Counted from the first letter of the stretch, positions 53,594 through 62,932 are shown. The stretch is DNA of 64,000 nucleotides from Rhizobiaceae bacterium (GCA_023953905.1 JAMLJA010000002.1:124001-188000); one strand, 5' to 3'. Program-made: numbers and translations. The notes: generated by a model from the sequence alone, not told the origin.

Positions 53594-55228
53594 ATGAGCT
53601 GGCACGCTGCCGTCCACGCGATGGCAAGCGCGTCGAGGATGGAGATCGCCTTGTCTGGCGGCAGTGTTCTTATAGGGATCGATGCGGGCACTTCGGTGAT
53701 CAAGGCCGTCGCGTTTGATCTTGCGGGCCGGCAGATCGGCTCCGCATCTGTCCCCAATCGATACGTCTCCGGACAGGATGGCTCGGTTACCCAATCCCTC
53801 TCGCAGACATGGTCTGATTGCTCGGCCGCATTGCGTGGCCTTTCTGACAAGGTCGAAAGTCTTGCACAAAGAACCGCAGCCATCGCTGTCACAGCGCAGG
53901 GTGATGGAACGTGGCTCGTGGGAAGCGGTAACGTGCCGGTCGCCGACGCCTGGCTCTGGCTAGACGCAAGGGCCGCGCGCACCGTGGACGCGCTGGCGGC
54001 GGGACCACTCAATCGGACACGATTCGAGAAGACCGGCACTGGCCTCAATACATGTCAGCAGGGCACTCAGTTGGCCCACATGGATCGCGTCTCACCGGAG
54101 GTGCTCGATCGCGCCGAGGTCGCGCTGCACTGCAAGGACTGGCTCTATCTCAACCTGACGGGTGTGCGTGCGACAGACCCTTCAGAGGCAAGCTTCACCT
54201 TCGGCGATTTCCGTTCCCGGCAGTATGACGACACGGTCATAGAGGCATTGGGACTAGGGCGTCGCAAAAGCCTTCTGCCTGAGATTGTGGACGGCACTCT
54301 GGTGACGCATCCCCTGACCGCCGATGCCGCGGCAGCGACCGGATTGCGGACCGGCACGCCTGTCTCGCTCGGCTATGTGGATATGGTCATGACGGCGCTT
54401 GGCGCGGGCGTTTATGGCGGGGATGCCGATGCCGCATGCTCGATCGTTGGGTCGACCGGTGTGCATATGCGCGCCGTGACAACAGACAGGGTCCACCTGA
54501 ATACCGAAGGCACCGGGTACGTGATAGCCCTGCCCATACCCGGCGTGGTGACGCAGGTGCAGACCAACATGGCGACGACGCTCAACATCGACTGGGTTCT
54601 GGGGCTTGCATCAGATGTGTTGCAGGACTTCGGAGCACGCGTGGACCATCGCGATCTGGTGGCGCACATCGACAAATGGCTCTCCGCCAGCAGGCCCGGA
54701 CAGATCGTCTATCATCCCTATATTTCGGAAGCAGGCGAACGTGGACCGTTCGTCAACGCCAATGCACGTGCGGGGTTTGTCGGGCTTTCCCTGAACCATC
54801 GCTACCCGGACGTTGTGCGTGCGGTTGTCGAGGGTCTCGGCATGGCGATGCGCGATTGCTATCTGGCCATGGGCAGTCTGCCCTCAGAACTTCGTCTTTC
54901 AGGCGGAGCAGCACGGTCGCGAGGATTACGTGGGATATTGTCTGCCTCAACCCACGCCTCCGTCCGCGTGTCCTCGCGAGATGAGGCCGGCGCTGCAGGC
55001 GCGGCGATGATGGCTGCGGTCGCGATCGGCGCTTATCGGGACATGGATGCGTGCGTTGCCGAATGGGTGACACCATTGCTTGGCGAGAGCGAGACGCCCG
55101 ATCCGGAGCTGATGTCAGCATACGATCGGCTCTTCCCCGCATTCCGGGAAGGGAGGCTCGGGCTGTTCCCCGCCTGGGAAGCCCTGGCCGCTGGGCGTCG
55201 TGGTGTTTCTGAAGGAACTGACAGATGA
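53594..55228 (+). CDS. eryA: Erythritol kinase
   Basis: FGGY kinase, 544 residues from the ATG at 53594, catalysing erythritol to L-erythritol 4-phosphate. Phosphate loop LIGIDAGTSVIKAVAFDLAG, the segment AVTAQGDGTWLVG, CSIVGSTGVHMRAVT and the FGGY-like GLGMAMRDCYLAMGSLPSELRLSGGAARS are present. ATG 53594 has GGGAGG close upstream; ATG 53621 or 53639 would give a length nearer Brucella EryA. The open frame upstream to 53381 lies in the promoter region and is not considered coding. The stop overlaps eryB by 4 bp. Confidence 0.9.
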   Translation: MSWHAAVHAMASASRMEIALSGGSVLIGIDAGTSVIKAVAFDLAGRQIGSASVPNRYVSGQDGSVTQSLSQTWSDCSAALRGLSDKVESLAQRTAAIAVTAQGDGTWLVGSGNVPVADAWLWLDARAARTVDALAAGPLNRTRFEKTGTGLNTCQQGTQLAHMDRVSPEVLDRAEVALHCKDWLYLNLTGVRATDPSEASFTFGDFRSRQYDDTVIEALGLGRRKSLLPEIVDGTLVTHPLTADAAAATGLRTGTPVSLGYVDMVMTALGAGVYGGDADAACSIVGSTGVHMRAVTTDRVHLNTEGTGYVIALPIPGVVTQVQTNMATTLNIDWVLGLASDVLQDFGARVDHRDLVAHIDKWLSASRPGQIVYHPYISEAGERGPFVNANARAGFVGLSLNHRYPDVVRAVVEGLGMAMRDCYLAMGSLPSELRLSGGAARSRGLRGILSASTHASVRVSSRDEAGAAGAAMMAAVAIGAYRDMDACVAEWVTPLLGESETPDPELMSAYDRLFPAFREGRLGLFPAWEALAAGRRGVSEGTDR

Positions 55229-56742
55229 ATGACGCGTCGGGATTGGTCGACCTTTTCGTGATTGGCGGCGGCATCAATGGGGCGGGGATTGCGCGTGATG
55301 CGGCCGGGCGAGGCCTATCGGTCGTGCTGTGCGAGAAGGACGATCTGGCGCAAGGTACCTCCTCGCGCTCCGGAAAGCTGGTGCATGGCGGGCTGCGCTA
55401 TCTGGAATATTATGAGTTCAGGCTCGTGCGCGAGGCGTTGATCGAACGCGAGGTTCTGCTGAACGCAGCGCCCCACATCATCTGGCCAATGCGCTTCGTA
55501 CTGCCGCACAGCCCGCAGGATCGCCCCGCCTGGCTGGTGCGTCTCGGATTGTTTCTCTACGACCATCTTGGCGGCCGCAGAAAACTGCCGGGCACCCGCA
55601 CGCTGGATCTTTCACGGGATCCGGAGGGCATGCCGCTGCTGGAACAGTTCACCAAAGGCTTCGAGTATTCCGACTGCTGGGTGGACGATGCGCGCCTCGT
55701 GGTCCTGAATGCGGTGGATGCGTCCGAGCATGGCGCGCAAATCCTCACCCGGACATCAGCCACGTCGGCGCGACGTGAAGACGGTGCCTGGACCATTACG
55801 ACGAAGAATGCGCAAACCGGAGAAACACTAACTTTTCGTGCGCGCTGCATCGTCAACGCTGCCGGACCCTGGGTGTCCGATGTCATTGGACGCGTGGCGG
55901 GTTCAAATTCGACGCGCAACGTGCGTCTCGTAAAAGGAAGCCACATCATCGTGCCGAAGTTCTGGCAGGGGGCGAACGCTTATCTCGTCCAGAACCACGA
56001 CAAACGCGTGATTTTCATCAATCCTTACGAAGGCGACAAAGCCCTGATAGGCACGACCGATATCGCTTATGAGGGGCGTGCGGAGGACGTTCAGGCTGAT
56101 GAAGCAGAGATTGCCTATCTGATCTCGGCCGTGAACCGCTACTTCAAGGAGAAGCTGCATCGCAATGACGTATTGCACAGCTTCTCGGGCGTTCGCCCCC
56201 TCTTCGATGACGGTAAGGGCAACCCTTCGGCAGTGACGCGCGACTATGTGTTTGACCTGGACGAAACAGGAAACGCGCCGATCCTCAACGTCTTCGGCGG
56301 CAAGATCACGACCTTTCGAGAACTTGCCGAGCGCGGTTTGCATCGCATGTCGCATCTGTTTCCGGAGATGGGGCCGGACTGGACGGAGAAGGCGCCCTTG
56401 CCGGGCGGCGACATGCCGAATGCAGACTATGAGAGTTTTGCAAACAGCCTGCGCGAGGCCTATCCCTGGATGCCGAGAAGGCTCGTGCACCACTATGGGC
56501 GCCTCTACGGAACGCGGACCGGGAATATCGTCAAAGGCGCGTCCGACCTTCACGGGCTTGGCCGGCATTTTGGTGGCCTTCTTTACGAAGCCGAGGCACG
56601 CTACCTCGTTGCCAGCGAATGGGCCCAAACCGCCGAGGACATTTTGCGGCGACGGACAAAGCACTATCTGCATCTGACAAAGGCGGAGCAGTCTGCATTC
56701 GCAGAATGGTTCCAGGCCGAGCAGATCGCTGCGGCCGCCTGA
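55225..56742 (+). CDS. eryB: Erythritol phosphate dehydrogenase (GlpD-like)
   Basis: 505-residue FAD-dependent dehydrogenase oxidising L-erythritol 4-phosphate (product of EryA). Motifs: FVIGGGINGAGIARDAAGRG, GTSSRSGKLVHGGLRYLEYY, KGSHIIVPKFW, GVRPLFDDGKGNPSAVTRDY and VFGGKITTFRELAERG. It is more similar to canonical GlpD than the 43686-45359 protein, but its overlap with eryA and position before eryC identify it as EryB. Confidence 0.9.
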   Translation: MNDASGLVDLFVIGGGINGAGIARDAAGRGLSVVLCEKDDLAQGTSSRSGKLVHGGLRYLEYYEFRLVREALIEREVLLNAAPHIIWPMRFVLPHSPQDRPAWLVRLGLFLYDHLGGRRKLPGTRTLDLSRDPEGMPLLEQFTKGFEYSDCWVDDARLVVLNAVDASEHGAQILTRTSATSARREDGAWTITTKNAQTGETLTFRARCIVNAAGPWVSDVIGRVAGSNSTRNVRLVKGSHIIVPKFWQGANAYLVQNHDKRVIFINPYEGDKALIGTTDIAYEGRAEDVQADEAEIAYLISAVNRYFKEKLHRNDVLHSFSGVRPLFDDGKGNPSAVTRDYVFDLDETGNAPILNVFGGKITTFRELAERGLHRMSHLFPEMGPDWTEKAPLPGGDMPNADYESFANSLREAYPWMPRRLVHHYGRLYGTRTGNIVKGASDLHGLGRHFGGLLYEAEARYLVASEWAQTAEDILRRRTKHYLHLTKAEQSAFAEWFQAEQIAAAA

Positions 56743-56784
56743 ACGGCTTGGTCGGAACTCTGCACCAGTGACGAGTGGAGATCG

Positions 56785-57717
56785 ATGCCTCTTTCCCTTT
56801 CCTTGAATACTAACCCCCTCGTCAATCGCTTCGCCGATCCCGACGATCTGATCGACACGGTTGCGCGCGACCTGCGTATTCGTGACCTCCAGCTTACACA
56901 CGAATTCATCAATCCGGCCTGGCCGGCTCCGGTCATCCGGCGCCTCACTCGGCAGATGTCGGCGGCTCTTGCCCGAACGGGAGTACGCGTCACCAGCGGC
57001 ATGACAGGGCCATATGGCCGCCTGAACCATTTCGGCCATCCTGACGGTGAGGTGCGTCGCTACTACGTCGACTGGTTCAAGACCTTCGCCGACACCATCG
57101 CCGAACTCGGAGGCGTTTCGGTGGGAACCCAGTTTGCCATCTTTACCTACAGGGACTTCGACGACCTTGACCGGCGTGCCGATCTGATCGACATCGCAAT
57201 CGATTGCTGGGCCGAGGTCGCGGAACACGCCAGATCCGCTGGACTGAAATATGTCTTCTGGGAACCGATGAGCATCGGCCGCGAATTCGGTGAAACGATT
57301 GCTGAATGCCTCAAACTGCAGGAGCGCCTGACGGCTGCCGACATGGCGGTGCCTATGTGGATGATGGCGGATATCGACCATGGCGACGTCACAAGCGACA
57401 ATCCCGACGACTATGATCCCTATGCATGGGCGCGCGCCGTCCCAAAAGTCTCACCCATCATTCACATCAAGCAGAGCCTGCTGGACAAGGGCGGGCACCG
57501 GCCCTTCACGGCCGAATTCAACGCCAAGGGGCAAATCCAGCCTCAACCGCTGCTGACGGCGCTTTCCGAGGGCGGCGCCGTTGACAACGAGATCTGCCTC
57601 GAACTGAGTTTCAAGGAGCGGGAGCCGAACGACCGCCAGGTCATCCCTCAGATAGCAGAAAGTGTCGCCTTCTGGGCCCCGCATATAGACACCGGCGCAG
57701 ATCGACTGAATGTCTAG
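56785..57717 (+). CDS. eryC: Erythrulose-phosphate isomerase-type TIM-barrel protein EryC
   Basis: 310-residue sugar-phosphate isomerase/epimerase-family protein (xylose-isomerase-like barrel). Visible: SLNTNPLVNRFADPDDLIDT at the start, GMTGPYGRLNHFGHPDGE, KYVFWEPMSIGREFGE (probable metal Glu), MMADIDHGDVTS (Asp/His) and SPIIHIKQSL. In Brucella EryC acts on the ketotetrose phosphate from EryB, before the tetrose-phosphate isomerases. Preceded by GAGTGGAGATCG at the ATG; 42 bp after eryB. Confidence 0.88.
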   Translation: MPLSLSLNTNPLVNRFADPDDLIDTVARDLRIRDLQLTHEFINPAWPAPVIRRLTRQMSAALARTGVRVTSGMTGPYGRLNHFGHPDGEVRRYYVDWFKTFADTIAELGGVSVGTQFAIFTYRDFDDLDRRADLIDIAIDCWAEVAEHARSAGLKYVFWEPMSIGREFGETIAECLKLQERLTAADMAVPMWMMADIDHGDVTSDNPDDYDPYAWARAVPKVSPIIHIKQSLLDKGGHRPFTAEFNAKGQIQPQPLLTALSEGGAVDNEICLELSFKEREPNDRQVIPQIAESVAFWAPHIDTGADRLNV

Positions 57718-57773
57718 GTCTGAGTTCTGCGATTCGAGCATCAGCGGCCCAAATTGAGCGGGAAAGGAGACAC

Positions 57774-58739
57774 ATGGCACGTCGCAACGGCGGCACGCAC
57801 GACCCTGAGGACTCGCTCGCGATCCGCGCTGCATGGCTTCACTATGCGGGCGGCCTGACACAGGCTGCCGTTGCCAGTCGGCTTGGTCTGACCTCCGTAA
57901 AGACACACCGCCTGATCGCCCGAGCCGTCGCGGATGGAGCAGTCAAGGTTTCCATCGATGGCGAGATCGTCGAATGCGCGATGCTGGAGGACAGGCTCTG
58001 CCAGAAGTTTGATCTCGACTTTTGCGAGGTCGCGCCGGATCTGGGCGAAGACGGGCTGCCGCTGCGCGCTTTGGGCATCGCAGGAGCTGGCTTCCTGCGC
58101 CGAGAGATAGAACGCGGCGACCATGCCGTGATCGGGCTTGGTCATGGCCGGACCCTGGCCGCGGCCGTTCAGCAGATGCCGCGCTTCGAAGCGGGCAAGG
58201 TAAGGTTTGTTTCGCTGCTTGGCGGACTGACCAGAAACTATGCCGCCAATCCGCATGACGTGATGCATCGTCTTGCCGAAAAAACCGGAGCCCAATCCTA
58301 TGTGATGCCGGTTCCCTTTTTCGCAAATTCGGCGGAGGATCGGGAGGTTCTTCTCGCGCAGCGCGGCGTGCGCGAAGTCTTCGAAATGTCCAACCGCGCC
58401 GAGTTGAAGATTGTCGGTGTCGGCACGGCCGATTCAGGCGCGCAGCTTGTAGCCAGCGGCATGATCGAACCGCGTGAAATATCCGAAATCCGGGCAGTGG
58501 GAGGCATTGGCGAAATGCTCGGCCATTTCTTCGATGGCACGGGCCGGGTTTTGGAGACTACCCTCACCGCCCGCACCCTCGCCGTCGATCTCGACGGAAG
58601 CCCGCAAAGCCGCATTGTGGCCATTGCAGGAGGGCACAGCAAGGTGGACGCACTCCGCGCGATCCTTTTAAGCGGTCGTCTGAACGGGCTTATCACCGAC
58701 GAACCCACAGCTCGCGCGCTGGCAGAGGATCCCGTTTGA
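57774..58739 (+). CDS. eryD: EryD, SorC-family regulator of erythritol catabolism
   Basis: 321-residue repressor with N-terminal helix-turn-helix (HYAGGLTQAAVASRLGLTSV, about 22-41) and a C-terminal SorC/DeoR sugar-binding domain (VIGLGHGRTLAAAVQQMP; FVSLLGGLTRNYA; VGVGTADSGAQL; AGGHSKVDALRAILLSGRLN). EryD represses eryABCD and is released by erythritol in Brucella. GGAAAGGAGA precedes the ATG. It ends 7 bp from the converging methyltransferase gene. Confidence 0.9.
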   Translation: MARRNGGTHDPEDSLAIRAAWLHYAGGLTQAAVASRLGLTSVKTHRLIARAVADGAVKVSIDGEIVECAMLEDRLCQKFDLDFCEVAPDLGEDGLPLRALGIAGAGFLRREIERGDHAVIGLGHGRTLAAAVQQMPRFEAGKVRFVSLLGGLTRNYAANPHDVMHRLAEKTGAQSYVMPVPFFANSAEDREVLLAQRGVREVFEMSNRAELKIVGVGTADSGAQLVASGMIEPREISEIRAVGGIGEMLGHFFDGTGRVLETTLTARTLAVDLDGSPQSRIVAIAGGHSKVDALRAILLSGRLNGLITDEPTARALAEDPV

Positions 58740-58746
58740 AACGGCT

Positions 58747-59988
58747 TTAGTGTACGCCTTGCGCAGCCGAATCCTGAGGCTTCAAAACATAGAGCCCCAC
58801 ATCGATCATGCCTGTCCGGAATCCCGCTTCGCAATAAGCGAGATAGTATTCCCAGAGCTGGCGGAAGCGCTCGTCGAAGCCCAGTCTCTGGATTGACGGC
58901 CAGTTTCGCAGGAAACGCCTGCGCCATTCTGCCAGGGTCAGGGCGTAGCTCCGCCCAAACTGCTCCGAGTGCACCAGAGAGAGGCCGCTCGCCTTTGCCT
59001 GTTGCCTGATGATGGCGTCTGTTGGCAGCATGCCGCCGGGAAAGATGTAGCGCTGGATGAAATCGGCCCCGCGCCGGTAGCTCTCAAACCGACTCTCGTG
59101 AATGGTGATCACCTGCAGCACAGCGTGCCCGTCCTTCTTCAGAAGCCGGCGCACCGTGTCGAAATAGGCCGGCCAGAACTGCTCGCCGACTGCTTCGAGC
59201 ATCTCGATCGACACAATCCGGTCAAAGGCGCCCTTGCTGTCCCTGTAGTCCTCAATCCGAAAATCGATGCTTTCGGACAGGCCTTTGCGCTCCACCATAT
59301 CCTTGGCAAACGCGAGTTGCTCGGAGGACAGGGTGATGCCTCTCACACTGGCACCTGCGTCAGCCAGCCGCGCGGCGAGCGCACCCCAGCCGCACCCGAT
59401 CTCAAGGACCCGATCACCCTTCTCCGGTGCGACGAGATCGACGATCCGAGAGAGCTTGTTGTCCTGAGCGTCCTCGAGCGATTGAGACGGACTTTCATAG
59501 ATCGCGGACGAATAGGTCATGCTCGGGTCGAGCCAAAGCCGGTAGAAATCATTCCCGAGATCATAGTGATAGGCGATATTGCGCCGGCTTCCTCGTTTGC
59601 TGTTGGATCTAAACAGATGGCCCAGCCGATGCAGCAGGCGAAATGGAGCAAATCCACCGACGGTGCGATCGATTCCGCCAATGTTGAGAGCAGCGAGTTC
59701 GAGCAGGGCCGCGAGGTCGGGCGTTGACCATTCGCCCTCCACATAGGCTTCGGCAAAGGCGACATCGCCTTGCGTCAGCATCCGTCGTATCGCGCGCCAG
59801 CGATGCAGCTCGATCACGCCCTCGGGTCCAGGCCTGCCGGACTGCCGCTCCAGGGTCACACCCTCAGGTGTCCGTACGACGATCCGCCCATATTCCACAC
59901 AGTTGAGGATCCGGCGCAGAAGCGACGCCGCCAGCGCACCTTTTATCTGGGGATTGCCGTCGGTACGGCTATCGACATCAGGCGACAT
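58747..59988 (-). CDS. CFA-synthase-family fatty-acyl methyltransferase (CfaA/UfaM-like)
   Basis: 413-residue SAM-dependent methyltransferase acting on unsaturated acyl chains of phospholipids. Motifs: YHYDLGNDFYRLWLDPSMTY (family signature), VLEIGCGWGALAARLADAGA (SAM loop), ITLSSEQLAFAKD and RIVSIEMLEAVGEQFWPAYF. Third gene of the operon FAD protein-DUF1365-methyltransferase. In Rhodobacter sphaeroides homologues of such genes lie in the RpoE regulon and make methylated furan or cyclopropane fatty acids. ATG 59988 (MSPDVDSR) overlaps the DUF1365 end by 11 bp. Confidence 0.88.
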   Translation of the reverse strand: MSPDVDSRTDGNPQIKGALAASLLRRILNCVEYGRIVVRTPEGVTLERQSGRPGPEGVIELHRWRAIRRMLTQGDVAFAEAYVEGEWSTPDLAALLELAALNIGGIDRTVGGFAPFRLLHRLGHLFRSNSKRGSRRNIAYHYDLGNDFYRLWLDPSMTYSSAIYESPSQSLEDAQDNKLSRIVDLVAPEKGDRVLEIGCGWGALAARLADAGASVRGITLSSEQLAFAKDMVERKGLSESIDFRIEDYRDSKGAFDRIVSIEMLEAVGEQFWPAYFDTVRRLLKKDGHAVLQVITIHESRFESYRRGADFIQRYIFPGGMLPTDAIIRQQAKASGLSLVHSEQFGRSYALTLAEWRRRFLRNWPSIQRLGFDERFRQLWEYYLAYCEAGFRTGMIDVGLYVLKPQDSAAQGVH

Positions 59989-60793
59989 TGCGATGACCCT
60001 TCTGGTGGAAGACCTGGCCAGACGACACATAGGTGACGGGCGATCCCGGCGCGGCGGGACGTTCGTGAAGTTGTATCCCCTTCAGCCACAGACGCGCAGC
60101 CTCCCAGTGGATGCCTGCGACCACTTTAAGTGTCAGCAAGGGATGGGAAAGAAAAATGCGCAAGAGCGCCTTGTCAGAAAGCTCTTCACGCTCGCCGGTG
60201 AAAGCGGCGACGATCATCGCTCCCTCGCCATCGCTGCCGGTGATACGAACAGACATATCCTTGGCTGGAAGACCAACCCGAAAACCGTAATCCATATCCA
60301 GTCCCATGAACGGGGATACGAAGAAGCGCTTCTCGCACCGCTGTTCGACAATGTTTCCCTCTTCAGCTTTGGCTGGGATGAGATAGCTGTGGCGTTGGCC
60401 GAACGTGTTGTTGACCTCGTACAGGATAGCCTGAAGTTGCCCGTCGCGACGATGGCAAAAATAGATGCTGATCGGATTGAACACATAGCCAAGAATTCGC
60501 GGCATCGAGAACAGGCGGATTGCCCCTCCCGACTGGAGTCCCGCAGCCGCCAGATGGCGTTCCACATGAGCGCGCAGAGAGACGCAAGCGCTGTCTCCGT
60601 GATCGGCGTCATGGAAGCTGAACAGATTGAAGCGATTGCGCGAAAACAGCCGCAGCCTGCCTGCCAATCCGTCGATCTCATCAATGTCCAGAAGCAGCGA
60701 GAACATCCGATAGGAAAGCTTGTGCCGACGAGGCCGCAAGCGCTGGTGCATCACCTTGCCGACGTAAATCGCCGATGTGAGCTCCTTGCTCAT
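59978..60793 (-). CDS. DUF1365 family protein
   Basis: 271-residue soluble protein. The family signature RILGYVFNPISIYFCHR lies near residue 105, with LSYRMFSLLLDIDEIDGL at about 26 and KRFFVSPFMGLDMDYGFRV at about 155. No catalytic assignment is known. Genes for DUF1365 proteins regularly sit between an FAD-dependent amine-oxidase-like gene and a CFA-type methyltransferase, as here, implying a lipid-modification partner role. Overlaps the upstream gene by 4 bp. Confidence 0.88.
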   Translation of the reverse strand: MSKELTSAIYVGKVMHQRLRPRRHKLSYRMFSLLLDIDEIDGLAGRLRLFSRNRFNLFSFHDADHGDSACVSLRAHVERHLAAAGLQSGGAIRLFSMPRILGYVFNPISIYFCHRRDGQLQAILYEVNNTFGQRHSYLIPAKAEEGNIVEQRCEKRFFVSPFMGLDMDYGFRVGLPAKDMSVRITGSDGEGAMIVAAFTGEREELSDKALLRIFLSHPLLTLKVVAGIHWEAARLWLKGIQLHERPAAPGSPVTYVSSGQVFHQKGHRNVA

Positions 60794-62142
60794 GCAGCCG
60801 CCAATTCCCGGACTGGCGGCAGTTCGTGGATATGAATGCGGCCAGATTCGTCTTTAACGCTCCAGGGACGCCTGACGCCTCCGAGCGCCTCGGCAACCGC
60901 CAGTCCTGCCTGCAGACCGTCTTCATGAAAGCCGGCTCCAAAATAGGCGCCACAGAACCAGGTGTTGCGATTTCCCTGAAGAGACCAGAGCTGCCGCTGG
61001 GCGCTCATAGCGGCGCGGTCAAAAAGCGGGTGCTCGTAGATCTCTCGGTGTTTCACCAGTTCCTCCCTCGGCTGGCTCGGCGGATTGAGTGTCACGAAAA
61101 GTGGCAATCTGTCCGGAATCGATTGCAGCCTATTCATCCAGTACGTTACGGCAAGGCTTTTGGTTTCACCCTTGGTGTTTGCGAGATAGTTCCAGCTCGA
61201 CCATGTCCGCCGCCTCTTTGGCATCAGCCGGGGGTCGGAATGGAGAACAGCTTCGTTGCGGCTGTAGCGAAAGCAGCCCAGCAAATCCCTTTCTTCGCCA
61301 TCGGCATCGATCAGCATCCGTAGCGCCTGATCTGCATGCGACGCGATGATTACATGGTCGAAACGGCGCGTGGTTCCGTGTGTGTCGACAATCTCCACAA
61401 AGCCTGCCACACGCCTGATGGACTTGACCCCGTGTCCAAGCAGAATTCGGTCGCCAAATCCCGCGGTCAATCGCTTGACATACTCCCGGCTTCCACCGTC
61501 GACAGTGCGCCAGATGGGACGACCGGCAAGCTTCAGCAAGCCGTGGTTGTCGCAGAACCTGATAAAGGAAGCTGCCGGGTGATTTCCCACGTCAGCCGCC
61601 GGCGTTGACCAGATCGCCGCCGCCATCGGATAAAGATGATCTTCGCGGAATGCGCTGCCATAGCCCCGGCTGTCTAGATAGTCATCCAGGCTGATGTCTT
61701 GAGCGATGTCCGCATGCGCCGGTGCTTCCCGATAAAACCTCAGCAATTCCCGCAACATCCGCCAGAATCGAGGATTTGCCAGATTTGAAGGCTGAGCGAG
61801 AAGCCCGGAGAAGCCAGTGCCGGAATATTCCAGACGACCATCATCAAGCGATACGGCGAAGGTCATTTCAGAGGGCTTAGTGGGAACGTCGAGATGCTTG
61901 AAGAGAGCCGTGAGATTTGGGTAGGTGACTTCGTTGTAGACGATGAACCCCGTATCGACGGGGGTGTCGCCAACGTCGATCGTATTGCTGTGACCGCCCG
62001 GTTTCGCGTTTGCTTCGAAGACGGTCACCTTGTGTCGCGAGGCCAGTAGCCATGCTGCCGACAGGCCCGAAATACCGCTGCCCACGACCGCGATTTCGAG
62101 CGGTTTCCCGCTTTGTGCGTGCATCTCACCCGCAATCGACAT
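60790..62142 (-). CDS. FAD-dependent oxidoreductase, desaturase-like (UfaD-type)
   Basis: 450-residue flavoprotein with dinucleotide-binding loop EIAVVGSGISGLSAAWLLAS and FEANAKPGGHSNTIDV, the ribityl-contact DTGFIVYNEVTYPNL, and a C-terminal FCGAYFGAGFHEDGLQAGLA. It matches COG2907-type proteins next to CFA-like methyltransferases; in Rhodobacter a homologue acts as desaturase in furan fatty acid synthesis. ATG 62142 with GAGG upstream is used (ATG 62124 also possible); the frame to 62436 crosses the promoter region and is rejected. First gene of an RpoE-type operon. Confidence 0.86.
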   Translation of the reverse strand: MSIAGEMHAQSGKPLEIAVVGSGISGLSAAWLLASRHKVTVFEANAKPGGHSNTIDVGDTPVDTGFIVYNEVTYPNLTALFKHLDVPTKPSEMTFAVSLDDGRLEYSGTGFSGLLAQPSNLANPRFWRMLRELLRFYREAPAHADIAQDISLDDYLDSRGYGSAFREDHLYPMAAAIWSTPAADVGNHPAASFIRFCDNHGLLKLAGRPIWRTVDGGSREYVKRLTAGFGDRILLGHGVKSIRRVAGFVEIVDTHGTTRRFDHVIIASHADQALRMLIDADGEERDLLGCFRYSRNEAVLHSDPRLMPKRRRTWSSWNYLANTKGETKSLAVTYWMNRLQSIPDRLPLFVTLNPPSQPREELVKHREIYEHPLFDRAAMSAQRQLWSLQGNRNTWFCGAYFGAGFHEDGLQAGLAVAEALGGVRRPWSVKDESGRIHIHELPPVRELAAA

Positions 62143-62199
62143 ATGCAAAACCTCGTCTTCGCCGTGGAACGCTCGCACAACGTCCTCTAATTTGTTGAA

Positions 62200-62228
62200 T
62201 TGTACGGAGCCACAATCGATACGGATCA
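62200..62228 (-). promoter_or_regulatory. RpoE-type promoter of the FAD-DUF1365-methyltransferase operon
   Basis: On the minus strand TGATCC (62228-62223), 18-bp spacer, TACAA (62204-62200). This fits the Rhodobacter RpoE consensus TGATCC-N18-TAAGA. The start codon at 62142 leaves a leader of about 50 bases. Confidence 0.72.
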
Positions 62229-62240
62229 CCACATGAACAG

Positions 62241-62269
62241 TGATCCACGAGGCACCGCCGCACGTAACA
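62241..62269 (+). promoter_or_regulatory. RpoE-type promoter of rpoE-chrR
   Basis: TGATCC (62241-62246), 18-bp spacer, TAACA (62265-62269), again the RpoE consensus with exact spacing, about 68 bases before the rpoE start. Its -35 lies only 12 bp from the divergent promoter's -35, so the two are back to back and autoregulation is likely. Confidence 0.75.
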
Positions 62270-62344
62270 GGACGCATGAATGCATCTGTACGCCTTGATA
62301 TCGCCGGAGCAGCGGCGACGGCCTTCGACACAAGGGGACTTGTC

Positions 62345-62932
62345 ATGTCGATGACAGCCCCCCGGCCTGGCGCCCAGCTGTCTGCTGAGGAGAGCAGACG
62401 ATTGCTGGTGGAAGTGGCCGCCGCACAGGACCGCACCGCGTTTGCAGCGCTGTTTGCGTTTTACGCACCGCGCGTGAAAGCCTTCATGCTGCGGTTCGGC
62501 ATGACGGCCCCGGTCGCGGAGGACCTCGCGCAAGAGACGATGCTGCTCGTCTGGAAGAAGGCCGCCTATTTCGATCCCTCCAAGGCGGGGGTGTCGACGT
62601 GGATCTTCACCATTGCGAGAAACCTGCGGGTGGACCGTTTGCGTCGCGAAAGCCGGCCGCTGGCTGCAGTGGATATTCTCGACCCTTCCGACGAGCCCGA
62701 AGCACCGGTGTCAGGCGAGGCGGTCGTCCTGACCATTGAGCGCGAAGAAAGGGTGCGAAGGGCACTCGCCCTCCTGCCCAGTGATCAGGCCACTGTCGTG
62801 AAGCTCTCATTCTTCGGGGAAAAGGCGCAGTCCGAGATTGCCAGCGAACTTGGCATTCCGCTTGGCACGGTAAAATCGCGCGTAAGGCTGGCATTTGGTC
62901 GGCTGCGCGAAATTCTGGATGACTTGAAATGA
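62345..62932 (+). CDS. rpoE: ECF sigma factor RpoE (group ECF11, ChrR-controlled)
   Basis: 195-residue sigma factor with region 2 (LFAFYAPRVKAFMLRFGM, EDLAQETMLLVWKKAAYFDP, TWIFTIARNLRVDRLRRE) and region 4 (LLPSDQATVVKLSFFGEKAQ, IASELGIPLGTVKSRVRLAF). ATG 62345 has AAGGGGA upstream and lies beyond its own promoter; the 35-residue longer frame would begin at the promoter and is rejected. The stop overlaps chrR by 4 bp. In relatives this sigma factor responds to singlet oxygen and peroxides. Confidence 0.93.
   Translation: MSMTAPRPGAQLSAEESRRLLVEVAAAQDRTAFAALFAFYAPRVKAFMLRFGMTAPVAEDLAQETMLLVWKKAAYFDPSKAGVSTWIFTIARNLRVDRLRRESRPLAAVDILDPSDEPEAPVSGEAVVLTIEREERVRRALALLPSDQATVVKLSFFGEKAQSEIASELGIPLGTVKSRVRLAFGRLREILDDLK

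Noticed and set aside
55903..57381. 492-codon open frame on the minus strand
   Set aside because: Antisense to eryB and eryC, both of which show clear conserved motifs.
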